From Fragum whitleyi (taxonomy: Eukaryota > Mollusca > Bivalvia > Cardiida > Cardiidae), in NCBI GenBank assembly GCA_948146395.1, contig OX411558.1, positions 50,911,622-50,975,621 of the forward strand: 64,000 nt of DNA, given 5' to 3'. Of the stretch, positions 1 through 9,232 are shown piece after piece. The position numbers and the translations under genes were made by a program. The notes under the pieces were generated by a model that saw nothing but the letters and a program-made list of their open reading frames with translations, was not told the DNA's origin and did no database searches. Each line of letters begins with the position of its first letter. Within the stretch, counting starts at the first letter, position 1.

Positions 1-426
1 GTTGCGATGTTTTAATTATTCACCAACGCTCAAATCATAAGAATGGGAGCGGGTGGTCGGCTTTTATCTTTTGTCACAGTCCACATAGTCTTTTATCCCA
101 TACATTCTTTTGAGGTCGCCTTCTGACTGCGTAATCATTTCAAATTCCCAGTTACGCCTATGTTTAATTCCAAATTCGAAAGCTGCCTGGCCTAAGGTTT
201 CAGCGAATGAGTTTTTAGAGAGTTTCTTTTCTTTATTTCGATGCTTGGGCAGGGCCAAGTCTTTACTATAGGGGCACGTTGTGAACAAACTTAGTTGAGG
301 CGCACATGTATGGTAATGTGAAATACTAACAAGGTGCCAAATTGTCACAAGATACGCCCGTCACACTGCTTAGTATAAACTGGGGGTTTGAATAGAACTG
401 AGGTTATTTTGAATGAATATTTTTTG
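1..426. other. Unassigned sequence left of repeat array
   Basis: No convincing gene is visible. A short minus-strand reading frame (64-348) has no recognisable domain and no homopolymer-free hydrophobic or cysteine pattern that would support it. The stretch runs directly into the 156-bp repeat array. Confidence 0.4.
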
Positions 427-1500
427 CACCCATGTAGTTTCATTATCCTAGCTATTATACTTTTACAGATATACTCCGGACAAGATTCAAGTCTGAAAAA
501 CGACAAAGGGCAATAACTCAAAAAATAGGCCAGGTAGAGTTATGGTTCTTGTGCACTGCACTCCCCCTTGATGACATCTATACACCCATGAAGTTTCATG
601 ATCCTAGCTATTATACTTTTACAGATATACTCCGGACAAGATTCAAGTCTGAAAAAAAACAAAGTGCAATAACTCAAAAAATAGGCCTGGTAGACTTATG
701 GTTATTGTACACTGCACTACCCCTTGGTTAGATCTATACACCCATGCAGTTTCATGATCCTAGCTATTATACTTGTAGAGATATACTCCGGACAAGATTC
801 AAGTCTGAAAAACAACAAAGGGCAATAACTCAAAAAATAGGCCAGGTAGAGTTATGGTTCTTGTGCACTGCACCTCCCCTTGGTGAGATCTATACACCCA
901 TGAAGTTTCATGATTCTAGCTATAATACTTTTACAGATATACTCCGGACAAGATTCAATTCTGAAAAACAACAAAGGGCAATAACTCAAAAAATAGGCCA
1001 GGTAGAGTTATGGTTCTTGTGCACTGCACTCCCCCTTGGTGAGATCTATACACCCATGAAGTTTCATGATCCTAGCTTTTATACTTTAAGAGATAAACTC
1101 CGGACAATATTCTAGTATGAAAAACAACAAAGGGCAATAACTCAAAAAATAGGCCAGGTAGAGTTATGGTTCTTATGCACTGCACTCCCCCTTGGTGAGA
1201 TCTATACACCCATGAAGTTTCATGATCCTAGCTATTATACTTTAAGAGATATACTCCGGACAAGATTCTAGTATGAAAAACAACAAAGGGCAATAACTCA
1301 AAAAATAGGCCATGTAGAGTTATGGTTCTTGTGCACTGCACTCCCCCTTGGTGAGGTCTATACACCCATGAAGTTTCATGATCCTAGCTATAATACTTTA
1401 AGAGATATACTCCGGACAAGATTCAAGTCTGAAAAACAACAAAGGGCAATAACTCAAAAAATAGGCCAGGTAGAGTTATGGTTCTTGTGCACTGCACTCC
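427..1500 (+). repeat. Tandem array, 156-bp unit, about 7 copies
   Basis: The phrase AAGTTTCATG recurs at 591, 747, 903, 1059, 1215 and 1371 (one copy with a one-base change), giving an exact 156-bp period. Each unit also has an ATACTCCGGACAAGATTC block and a GGCAATAACTCAAAAAATAG block. Units differ by only a few substitutions. Because 156 is divisible by 3, chance open frames run across units; these are not genes. The array is the core of the element that ends at about 1690. Confidence 0.95.
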
Positions 1501-1690
1501 GCAATGATGAGAAGAATATAATTGCCAAGTTTGAAGTCAATCGGACTTCAAGTGACAGAGTTATGCTCCGGACAAAGAAGTGGACGCCGCCGGACGCCCG
1601 GACGCCCGGACGCCCGGACAACCGGACGCCGGACGCCACGGGTGATCCCATAATACGTCCCGTCTTCGACGGGCGTATAAAAAGGAAAGT
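1500..1690 (+). mobile_element. Terminal part of tandem-core element, with GC-rich hairpin
   Basis: After the last 156-bp unit comes unique sequence, a short GGACGCCC minisatellite (about 1585-1637), then a hairpin CCCGTC-ttc-GACGGG (about 1667-1682) followed by CGTATAAAAAG. The same terminal sequence, in the opposite orientation and with a shorter minisatellite, is at 63764-64000, so this is the defined end of a dispersed element. The plan (tandem ~160-bp core, hairpin end) recalls the bivalve 'pearl' type of non-autonomous elements; that assignment is inference. Confidence 0.7.
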
Positions 1691-1699
1691 TGTCTACCT

Positions 1700-2350
1700 T
1701 CAGTATTTTGCGTTAACTATTAGCGGTGTATTACCCGGTTTACGTTAAAAAACAAGGTGAAACGTGTTTCCCGCTTTACTAAATACACATCCGCTAGCCA
1801 TGCGAAAAAGACCGAAGACTTCTGATGAAATGTATTGACCAGTGGTGAGAGAGGACGTGTTTTTGGACGCTCTGATCTATGGTGTAAAAAATTGTGAATT
1901 TTTGCCAGATATATGATGAAGGTGACTCTAGTGTTTAAATTATGGAACTAGGTTGGGATTTAGTACATAAGTAGTGTTTGATAGGTATGTGGTAGACGCA
2001 GAACTTGCATTTTTCATACTTGAAGAGGCCAAAAGTATCTTAGTCAATGAGTAAAAGGATAATTAAGGATAAAACACTATAGCCTTTTTCGCTTGGATAA
2101 ACAATTTATTCAACTGAAGTATGGTTTCATCGAGCGATTGATGATTTCTAACGGTGCATTTGAACAAAGCGTTCACTTTGACTTTGAAAACTTTAAAAGT
2201 ATGGTGGCCTAGAAGCGATCATTTGGATAAAAGATATGAACTAAACTTGATACTACACTTCGACATTTTTGAAAGGAAAGGAGAACTCCGAGAAATACCC
2301 ATATATGTATATGTAACTATTCAAAAGGGTTAATTGATATACTGTGGAAA
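1700..2350. other. AT-rich spacer, possible LINE 5' UTR
   Basis: No reading frame or repeat stands out. The right part presumably includes the 5' UTR of the LINE that begins coding at 2351, but its 5' boundary is not visible. Confidence 0.3.
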
Positions 2351-3631
2351 ATGGGAATAAGCTTAGCACAACACATGGCAAGAATCGGGGCCTTTGATCT
2401 TTGTCGAAGACCATACAAAGGTAAAAGAAATCAAAGCAAGGCATATAGTTCATACGTGAAGGGATCTAACATTCACCTTCGAACATTTTGTACGTGCATT
2501 GTTATCCTTGGAATACTACTGGCAATTAGAACAGGCCTAGAATTACATCATTCGTTTGTCTACGAGTGGTACCAGGAAGCAGAAAATAGTAGATACAATC
2601 TCAATGTCGACGATATACTCGGGGAAAAGTTTGGTATATTTGAGTCATACATCGAAAATAGATTGTTACTCTCTTCGGATGTCGAGCTAAATCCTGGACC
2701 GGTAGAAGGTAATGGAGTTGACCAGATATTGGAAGCGATCAAAAGTAGCGAGACACGAGTCCTAAACGAGATCTCGCTCGTTAAAGAGGATATAACAAGT
2801 CTTAAAAAAGATGTTATCAAAATAAAAGAAAATTGTGAAAAAGCAGACAAAGAAATCACTTTGATCAAAGAAACACAGTCTAATATGAAAGCAGAAATAA
2901 GGTCGAACAAATATGATGTGAATGTGGCTTTAGAGCAACAAGAACATCTCCAATTGGATGTTGAACATTTAAATGATATGATGGAACAAAAAGAAGCCGA
3001 AATAAATCTTATTAAAGCACACATGGATAAAATGGAGCGTTTCAGCAAACGGAATTCAATGAGAATATTTGGTTTAAGCACAACTTTTAATGAAAACAGG
3101 ACTTCCCTGGAGAACCAAATAGTGAATGAAGTATTAAAAGTTGCAAGTCCCGAAAATGATTGGAATAGATCTATTATAGAGAATGCATACAGAGTAAATG
3201 GAAGTGAAGGACCCTACATGACAATACTAACATTAAAAGATGAAGAATCAAAGTCGAAAGTTTTTGCGGGTCGGGATAGACTGAGAGAGAATAATATAAG
3301 GATAAGTGATGACCTCACAACGAGACAAAGAGATGAACTGAAAAGATTAAAAGAGCGAGGTCAAATAGGCTATTACAGAAAGGGAGAGTTACATGTTAGA
3401 GCACCGAAACCATTATCTGTGCAAAAAACAAGAGTGTTTAAAAAAAGTGTAAGAAGAATAAGTAAACCTGAATTCCAGGAAATACAAGATGAACAAAGAG
3501 AAGTAAGCGAAAACAAACATAATGATAATGATTCAGATATGTCAATCAACCCATATGAAATTTCGACAGACAATGAACAAGTTGTAGATGATCACGACAT
3601 TTGTGATATAAATAGGTCAGGATCGGCATAG
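2351..3631 (+). CDS. LINE ORF1 protein (2A motif, coiled coil, nucleic-acid-binding region)
   Basis: A 426-codon ORF1 of an APE-type non-LTR retrotransposon. The start is an ATG in purine context (AAAATGG). Residues 1-44 are basic; 45-61 form a hydrophobic, membrane-like segment; 110-117 are DVELNPGP, the signature of 2A peptides, so translation would release residues 1-116 and restart at P117. Residues about 125-225 are rich in K/E/L/I heptads (coiled coil). Residues about 235-345 contain an L1-ORF1p-like region ('RIFGL', 'NAYRVNG', 'TRQRDELKRL'), suggesting an RRM-like plus C-terminal RNA-chaperone domain. The tail is acidic. The stop is TAG followed by CAATTA, and ORF2 continues in the same frame. 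No frameshift or internal stop is seen, so the copy looks intact. Confidence 0.88.
   Translation: MGISLAQHMARIGAFDLCRRPYKGKRNQSKAYSSYVKGSNIHLRTFCTCIVILGILLAIRTGLELHHSFVYEWYQEAENSRYNLNVDDILGEKFGIFESYIENRLLLSSDVELNPGPVEGNGVDQILEAIKSSETRVLNEISLVKEDITSLKKDVIKIKENCEKADKEITLIKETQSNMKAEIRSNKYDVNVALEQQEHLQLDVEHLNDMMEQKEAEINLIKAHMDKMERFSKRNSMRIFGLSTTFNENRTSLENQIVNEVLKVASPENDWNRSIIENAYRVNGSEGPYMTILTLKDEESKSKVFAGRDRLRENNIRISDDLTTRQRDELKRLKERGQIGYYRKGELHVRAPKPLSVQKTRVFKKSVRRISKPEFQEIQDEQREVSENKHNDNDSDMSINPYEISTDNEQVVDDHDICDINRSGSA
2648..2701 (+). promoter_or_regulatory. 2A ribosome-skipping motif inside LINE ORF1
   Basis: Codons 100-117 end in DVELNPGP, matching the D(V/I)ExNPGP consensus of 2A recoding peptides, preceded by a leucine-rich run (RLLLSS) as is usual. 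Skipping would occur between G116 (codon 2696-2698) and P117 (2699-2701). 2A-like sequences are known in APE-type LINEs of several invertebrates, including molluscs, so the motif fits the element class. Activity is inferred, not shown. Confidence 0.88.
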
Positions 3632-3640
3632 CAATTAATA
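3626..3640 (+). promoter_or_regulatory. Leaky stop context UAG-CAA-UUA between LINE ORF1 and ORF2
   Basis: ORF1 ends GCA-TAG at 3629-3631; the next six bases are CAATTA. This fits the UAG-CARYYA readthrough consensus defined from tobamoviruses. ORF2 follows in the same frame (2351, 3632 and 3716 share one frame) with no other stop until 7093. The first in-frame ATG of ORF2 (about 3858) lies after the catalytic endonuclease Glu codon at 3758. Readthrough giving a 1580-residue fusion is therefore the simplest expression route. Confidence 0.8.
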
Positions 3641-6600
3641 CCCATCCAGGAATCAAACGTTAAAATCGTCGCATGGAACATCGAAGGCATTAAGACAAAA
3701 GCAAAGGATCTAGATGTGTTGCGCTTTATAAGAGAATTTGATATTGTTGCTCTATTAGAGACGTGGGAAGAACGTGTCGATGAAATAAAAAATCTTTTGA
3801 CAAACTTTTCATGTTTTCATCTTAGCGCTTCTAAACGATCCAAATGGGGTAGAGCGATGGGTGGTATGATTGTGTACGTCAAGAACTATCTAACACGATT
3901 TATTACACGAATGAATAGTGATTCTAAGTTAGGAATAAGCTTTAAAGTAAAAGGTGAATTATTTAATCTCAACAGGGACTGCATTATTTCATTCGTATAT
4001 ATCCCACCAGAAAAATCACCATTTTATGAAGATTTTATGAGTAGCGGAATAAAATTAATGGAAGAAGAATTCGTAGAATATGGTCTCCTTGAAGGGTTGC
4101 CGATAATAATAATGGGCGATCTTAATTCTAGAACAGCAAAGTATCAATCCAAAACGGTTATCGAAGAAAATGGCAATTTTGAAATTGACGAGGAAAGTTA
4201 TCCACGGCAGTCACTAGACACAAAGACCAATAAATTTGGAAAAGATCTTCTTGAGTTTTGCACTGTGCACAATGTGATAATTTGTAATGGTGCTATTCCT
4301 GATGACAATGATAACGGGAACTTTACCTACATGAGTTCAAATGGGGATAGTGTGATCGACTATATGCTATGTTCCGAGAATATAATCAACATAATTGATC
4401 ATTTGAGCGTGGGAATAAATACCGAATCATCACACTTCCCGATAATTTGCAAAGTTAGAAGTACATTGAGTTACAAAGAAAACAAACGTAGGAAGGTTGA
4501 TAAGATAATAAACAACAAAACAGTTAGATTTGAATTTAACTATGACAATGTAATACAATATAAACGTAACCTAACATTTTCATTTTCAGAACAATTTATA
4601 GCTTTCTTTTGTTCTAAGATTGACAATGTAGAAAATGACATCAGTGAAATCATAAACGATTTAGATCAATCTTTACTAAAGTGTGCAGATATATGTAGAA
4701 AAGAATCAAAATCACGTGTTAATTGCAACCCGAAATGGTTCGATTCAGCATGCCAACAATTAAAAAAAGACAAATATAGAGCTTTAAGACGGTACAGGAA
4801 CGTAAGTTCAACCCTTAATCTTGAACAATTTAAAAAATCAAAACGCGTCTTCAAAGCAGAATGTAACAAGAAAAAGCAGGCTCACCTCAAGCAATCACTT
4901 GATGAACTCATTACTTCTCATAATGATTCAAAGTCGTTTTGGAAACGTCTGAAGACTATGACAAAGAAAAGTCGACCTGATAACACTATAACTATGGAGG
5001 AATGGACGCGACATTTTGAACAACTGTTCAGTACAGGACAAAGCGTTACTAATAATACAACCAATGCAGATGAAACACAAAATGGTGAATTAAATGCACA
5101 TGTTGATCTAGATGATGTAAAGAATGAAATATTTAATGCAGATATTTCAAGTGAAGAAGTATTAAAAGCAATTAATGATCTAACCAATGGAAAAAGTGGA
5201 GGTATAAATGGAATTACGCCAGAATTCTTTAAATACGGTGGAGAGGTGCTGTTAAATATACTCGTTCGACTTTTCAATAGAATCTACAATACAGGAGAAT
5301 ACCCGACTGCTTGGACTATTGCAATAATCGTCCCCTTATATAAAAAAGGTAACACCAATGAACCCGAAAATTATCGAGGTATTTCGCTTCAAGACATTCT
5401 TAGTAAGATATATTCAAGTGTCCTAAACAGACGTCTAACCTTCTACATGAACATGTACAACATCACAAGTGAAGGTCAGGCAGGTTTTAAAGCGGGATAT
5501 TCAACTATAGTTAACGCCTTTATTTTAAATTCAGTAATATCCAAGGCTCTTAATAGACAGCATGGGAAAGCATATGTAGCATTCGTAGATTTCAAACAGG
5601 CATTCGATACGGTCAACAGGGAAAAATTATGGTCAGTTCTACAAAAAAATGCCATAGGTGGAAAATTATTTAGGTCAATCAAAAGTATGTACAAAATTGT
5701 CAAAGCAAGAGTACGATCGAACACGTTACTCTCAGAACCACTTACTTCGTACAACGGACTTAAGCAAGGCTGTAAGTTATCACCGGCCTTATTCCTACTT
5801 TACATTGATGAGCTAGCGCACGTGATTAATGAAAGTGGAGATCTCAGGGGAATACAATTATTTCCGGATATAGTTCAAGTATTAATACTCCTGTTTGCGG
5901 ACGATATAGCCTTAATTTCAGATACGATTCACGGACTACAAAAATTACTAGACAAACTATACAGATTTAGTGTGACAAGTGGACTAGTCGTTAATATATC
6001 AAAAACAAAGGTAGTTGTGTTTAAAAGGGGAGGTAATCAGTCAAGAAAAGAAATATGGTATTACGGACAAGAGAAGCTAGAAGTCATTCGCAAATTTAGT
6101 TATGTTGGACTATTATTCTCACAACAAAACTCGTTAAAGATAATGGCCTCCGAGCAAGCAATTAAAGGCAAAAAGGCATTAATTTCAATTTTGTCAAGTC
6201 TTTATGAATATGGGCAAATACCTGGCCATGTATTTTTCAAAATATTTAATACTAAAGTTTTACCAATCATATTATACGGGTCAGAGTTATGGGGCTGTAT
6301 GGACCATACGAGTGTTGATAGAGTACAATTATACGCTTGCCGGAGGTATATGTGCGCTAAGAAAACATCGCCAGTTGCAGCAGTACTCGGTGACTGTGGC
6401 CAATATCCGATACAAATTGAATATCAAAAACGATGTATAAAATACTGGTTAAAGGTGTTGAATATAGAAGAAAATAGATTGGTCCGAAAGTGTTATGAAA
6501 TGTTAAGGTGTTATGACCAATCAGGATGTATAAACTGGGTAACGCATGTTCGATCAATTATCCAAAAATGCGGATTTGGTTACATATGGGAGAGTCAGAC

Positions 6601-7093
6601 GGTCACAAATATAAATCTTTTTATCACGGAATTCGACCAGAGATTGAAAGACCAATACCTACAAGGATGGTCTGCTAATCTCATGGAAAATCAAAGACTT
6701 CAATGTTATAAATCATTCAAGACAAGTTTTCTTCATGAGCCCTATTTAGACATTTTGAATATAAGAAAATTTAGGAGATCGATGTCGAACTTTAGGTTTT
6801 CCTGCCATAATTTGAATATTGAAAAGGGTAGACATTTGAATATTCCAGTAGAAGAAAGACTATGTAAAATGTGTGGTTCAGATATAGAAAACGAATACCA
6901 TTTTCTTCTTAAATGCAGTGTTTTGGAAGACATAAGACAGAGATTCCTACCTAAGAAATTTGTGGACAACCCTTCACACCAAAAATTCAAAATTCTAATG
7001 TCTTCAAACAAAGAAAGTATTATAATCGCTGTCGCTTCATTTATTTACTATGCGAATATGAAGCGCACAGAAATGGTCGGAAATCAGGCATAA
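3632..7093 (+). CDS. LINE ORF2: APE endonuclease and reverse transcriptase
   Basis: 1153 codons read from the base after the ORF1 TAG. Numbering from Q1: the AP-endonuclease-like domain starts at 'KIVAWNIEG' (about 11); Glu43 in 'LLETW'; 'MGDLN' with Asp163 and Asn165; 'SVIDY'; and 'ESSHFP' with His268, where the usual SDH is SSH. The reverse transcriptase spans about 500-800: 'NGKSGGINGI', 'LYKKGN', 'NYRGISL', 'FVDFKQAFDTV', 'GLKQGCKLSP' and the catalytic 'FADDI' (F755). Near the C terminus a Cys1078-Cys1081-His1090-Cys1095 knuckle follows 'IEKGRHL'. There is no RNase H. This places it in the CR1/L2/RTE-like assemblage; the exact clade cannot be fixed by eye. The protein nicks target DNA and copies the element RNA (target-primed reverse transcription). 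It looks intact. Confidence 0.9.
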   Translation, partial: QLIPIQESNVKIVAWNIEGIKTKAKDLDVLRFIREFDIVALLETWEERVDEIKNLLTNFSCFHLSASKRSKWGRAMGGMIVYVKNYLTRFITRMNSDSKLGISFKVKGELFNLNRDCIISFVYIPPEKSPFYEDFMSSGIKLMEEEFVEYGLLEGLPIIIMGDLNSRTAKYQSKTVIEENGNFEIDEESYPRQSLDTKTNKFGKDLLEFCTVHNVIICNGAIPDDNDNGNFTYMSSNGDSVIDYMLCSENIINIIDHLSVGINTESSHFPIICKVRSTLSYKENKRRKVDKIINNKTVRFEFNYDNVIQYKRNLTFSFSEQFIAFFCSKIDNVENDISEIINDLDQSLLKCADICRKESKSRVNCNPKWFDSACQQLKKDKYRALRRYRNVSSTLNLEQFKKSKRVFKAECNKKKQAHLKQSLDELITSHNDSKSFWKRLKTMTKKSRPDNTITMEEWTRHFEQLFSTGQSVTNNTTNADETQNGELNAHVDLDDVKNEIFNADISSEEVLKAINDLTNGKSGGINGITPEFFKYGGEVLLNILVRLFNRIYNTGEYPTAWTIAIIVPLYKKGNTNEPENYRGISLQDILSKIYSSVLNRRLTFYMNMYNITSEGQAGFKAGYSTIVNAFILNSVISKALNRQHGKAYVAFVDFKQAFDTVNREKLWSVLQKNAIGGKLFRSIKSMYKIVKARVRSNTLLSEPLTSYNGLKQGCKLSPALFLLYIDELAHVINESGDLRGIQLFPDIVQVLILLFADDIALISDTIHGLQKLLDKLYRFSVTSGLVVNISKTKVVVFKRGGNQSRKEIWYYGQEKLEVIRKFSYVGLLFSQQNSLKIMASEQAIKGKKALISILSSLYEYGQIPGHVFFKIFNTKVLPIILYGSELWGCMDHTSVDRVQLYACRRYMCAKKTSPVAAVLGDCGQYPIQIEYQKRCIKYWLKVLNIEENRLVRKCYEMLRCYDQSGCINWVTHVRSIIQKCGFGYIWESQTVTNINLFITEFDQRLKDQYLQGWSANLMENQRLQCYKSFKTSFLHEPYLDILNIRKFRRSMSNFRFSCHNLNIEKGRHLNIPVEERLCKMCGSDIENEYHFLLKCSVLEDIRQRFLPKKFVDNPSHQKFKILMSSNKESIIIAVASFIYYANMKRTEMVGNQA

Positions 7094-7470
7094 TAGATAT
7101 AAAACCCCGTAGCATCTTTTTTACAAACAGATTGATTAGATGTTTCTTTAATGAATCTGTATATAAAAAGCTTGCCACTGTGAGCAAACTTCATATTGCC
7201 TTTATTCTATTAAACTGATGATTTCGGGTGTATATATCAAGTAACTGACATTTTGGTTGCTGAAACCTTATATTTCTTTTCGATAAGGGCATGCGACCAC
7301 CATTGACGTAGAATTATTCTTACATATGCTTCATATATGAGTAACATTATTTTCAAAAGTACAAATGTCAAACTGGTTCAACTAAATAAAAACTGTATTT
7401 GACCGTTTTGCATAAACTGTAAATTGTCAAACGAGGAGAAATTAATTACTTCATTCATATTTTATGTTGA
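7094..7470. other. LINE 3' flank with partial MITE-like sequence
   Basis: No gene. Around 7275-7300 is a fragment ('GATAAGGGCATGCGACCACC') related to the CGACCAC-bearing repeats that follow. The beginning is probably LINE 3' UTR. Confidence 0.35.
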
Positions 7471-7479
7471 AACAATGTT

Positions 7480-8370
7480 TTTTCGTATAACCTATCTTAA
7501 TGAATGATTATATGTTATCCATTTGAAAGTTATGATGAAGTTCATAGTAAGGTATACATTAGCTGATAAATTTCAATTAGTCATTCCTGTTCAAGGTACC
7601 TAGTTTACTAAGCGATCAAGTTTATTGATCGACCGTTTTAAAAAATTCCCTTCTGTAAATTAAAATATCTTAAAAATAGATATATTTTGTCAGATATATC
7701 TTGCAAATATATAAATCGTATGTGGTTAAAACTCATTGGAGTCGTCTCATGGAGAGAATTCTTTTGAGATTTAACAACATAGCATTATTGAGAAATTCAC
7801 AATAGCATAAATATTTAGTCGAAAAGATGCTGCTAATTTATGAACAAGAGTGTACTAAGCGACCACCCCCTTTAAAGACCGCTTTAGCGTGGTCCTGTAT
7901 GTGGGCACGTAAGACCCATTTAACTGTAATCAATTATAATTGTTTTTTTCTATAATCAATCTAAATGAATGATATTATCCATTTAAATGCTTTAATTTAG
8001 TTCATAGTTAGTTTTATAAACGCTGATATTCGACAATTAGTCAATCTCACTCAAGTGACCAAGTCTACTATGCGATCATTTTTATTGGGCGACCGTTTAA
8101 ATTTCCCTTCCTTCAATAAACATTTCTTAAAAAGGAGATGTACTTTGTCGAGAATATTTGTGCAAATGAATCCTGTGTGGTTGAAATTCACTAGAATCGT
8201 CTCACGGAGTCGATTCTTTTGAGTTTTAACAACATAGCACTATTGAGAAATCAACAATAACATAAATATTTAATCGAAAAAAAATATTTTTTTTTCTTAT
8301 TTGTGAACAAAGCATGTACTAAGCGACCACCCCCTTACGGGACCGCTTTTTAGTGTTCCCGTATGGGGTT
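7480..8370. repeat. Two imperfect tandem copies of a ~460-bp MITE-related unit
   Basis: 7480-7930 and about 7950-8370 align over their length: both contain TGTACTAAGCGACCACCCCC (about 7853 and 8312), 'AATCGTCTCACGGAG'-like blocks, 'TTTTAACAACATAGCA' and a terminal GACCGCTTT. The same ending (GCGACCA...GACCGCTTT) occurs in the TA-flanked MITE at 41876-42213, so they are probably relatives inserted in or after the LINE 3' UTR. Confidence 0.7.
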
Positions 8371-8699
8371 GATTAATACCCAGTTTTCTGTATTTAACTA
8401 TTAATGTTGCTATGAACTAAGTTTAGAAGCTTTGACTTAAAGAATCCCACGGATATTATTTAAGGAAAAGTAGATAAAATAATTTTGGGAGAAATATTGT
8501 TGGATGAAAAACGTTTGCTTCAAGCGTTTTTCAAACTTTCAATATTGTTCCCATTTATATACTCTGCTTAAATGATAGTTTTTAGGACTGATTAAGAAAA
8601 GATATTATTCAAACGAAATTGCTAATATTAAACATGATATTTATATAGACATTTATTCAAATAATATAAGACTAATTCTTCTGGGTAAGTTATTAATAT

Positions 8700-8805
8700 C
8701 ACCACTGTAGTAGATTGTTTTGTAAATGTATGTTTTGTAATTTGTATTGGGCCTACGGCCTTACATCAATAAACTATTTGTATTGTATTGTATTGTATTG
8801 AATAA
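8700..8805 (+). mobile_element. Probable 3' end of the first LINE
   Basis: A GGGCCTACGGCC hairpin is followed by a polyadenylation-like CAATAAAC and a short TTGTA microsatellite (about 8776-8801). Hairpin plus AATAAA plus short tandem tail is the typical end of CR1/L2/RTE-like LINEs, and the second LINE in this window ends in a similar way. The assignment to the element at 2351-7093 is inference, because the MITE-like copies lie between. Confidence 0.5.
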
Positions 8806-8837
8806 GATTTCAAGGACAAGGAAGTTAATAATAAGAA

Positions 8838-8842
<5 letters not shown>

Positions 8843-8891
<49 letters not shown>

Positions 8892-8893
8892 TG
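8843..8893. repeat. (TA)n microsatellite followed by poly-T
   Basis: An uninterrupted TA run is followed by about 20 T and GCAG. It lies between the LINE end and the TRIM-like gene. Confidence 0.9.
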
Positions 8894-9232
8894 CAGTAAT
8901 TGGACTTAATTTTATAACCGCTTGTAAGTTTTTACAAACTTTTAATTCACAAATTCAGTATTTCTTCTCTATTAACTTGTGGCTATTATAGTAATGATAA
9001 CTTAATAATTGTATTTGTTTATAGATGTCTACAAATAGTATTGTCTTGAAATTTAAACATTTCATAGCTTCGAGAGTCGGTCCTTTTATAAATCAAACCC
9101 CAATTCGCTCTTCAAATGTAAACCAATGGAACTGAAACAAGCGAAATCTTGAAATTGTAACGTAAACCTTTTTCTCAATAAGGCCTTTCGTTGTCAGTAC
9201 AGTGACTTTAAAATCATTATCTTTTCAGCACC

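Noticed and set aside
427..1500. CRISPR-like array
   Set aside because: The units are contiguous 156-bp repeats with no spacers, and the genome is clearly animal.
549..1748. Three plus-strand open frames across the left-edge array
   Set aside because: The 156-bp period is a multiple of three, so any stop-free unit yields a long repeated frame. There is no start context, splice structure or domain.
3716..3718. ORF2 of the first LINE starting at GTG 3716
   Set aside because: The endonuclease domain begins upstream ('KIVAWNIEG' at about 3662), and the frame is open back to the TAG at 3629.
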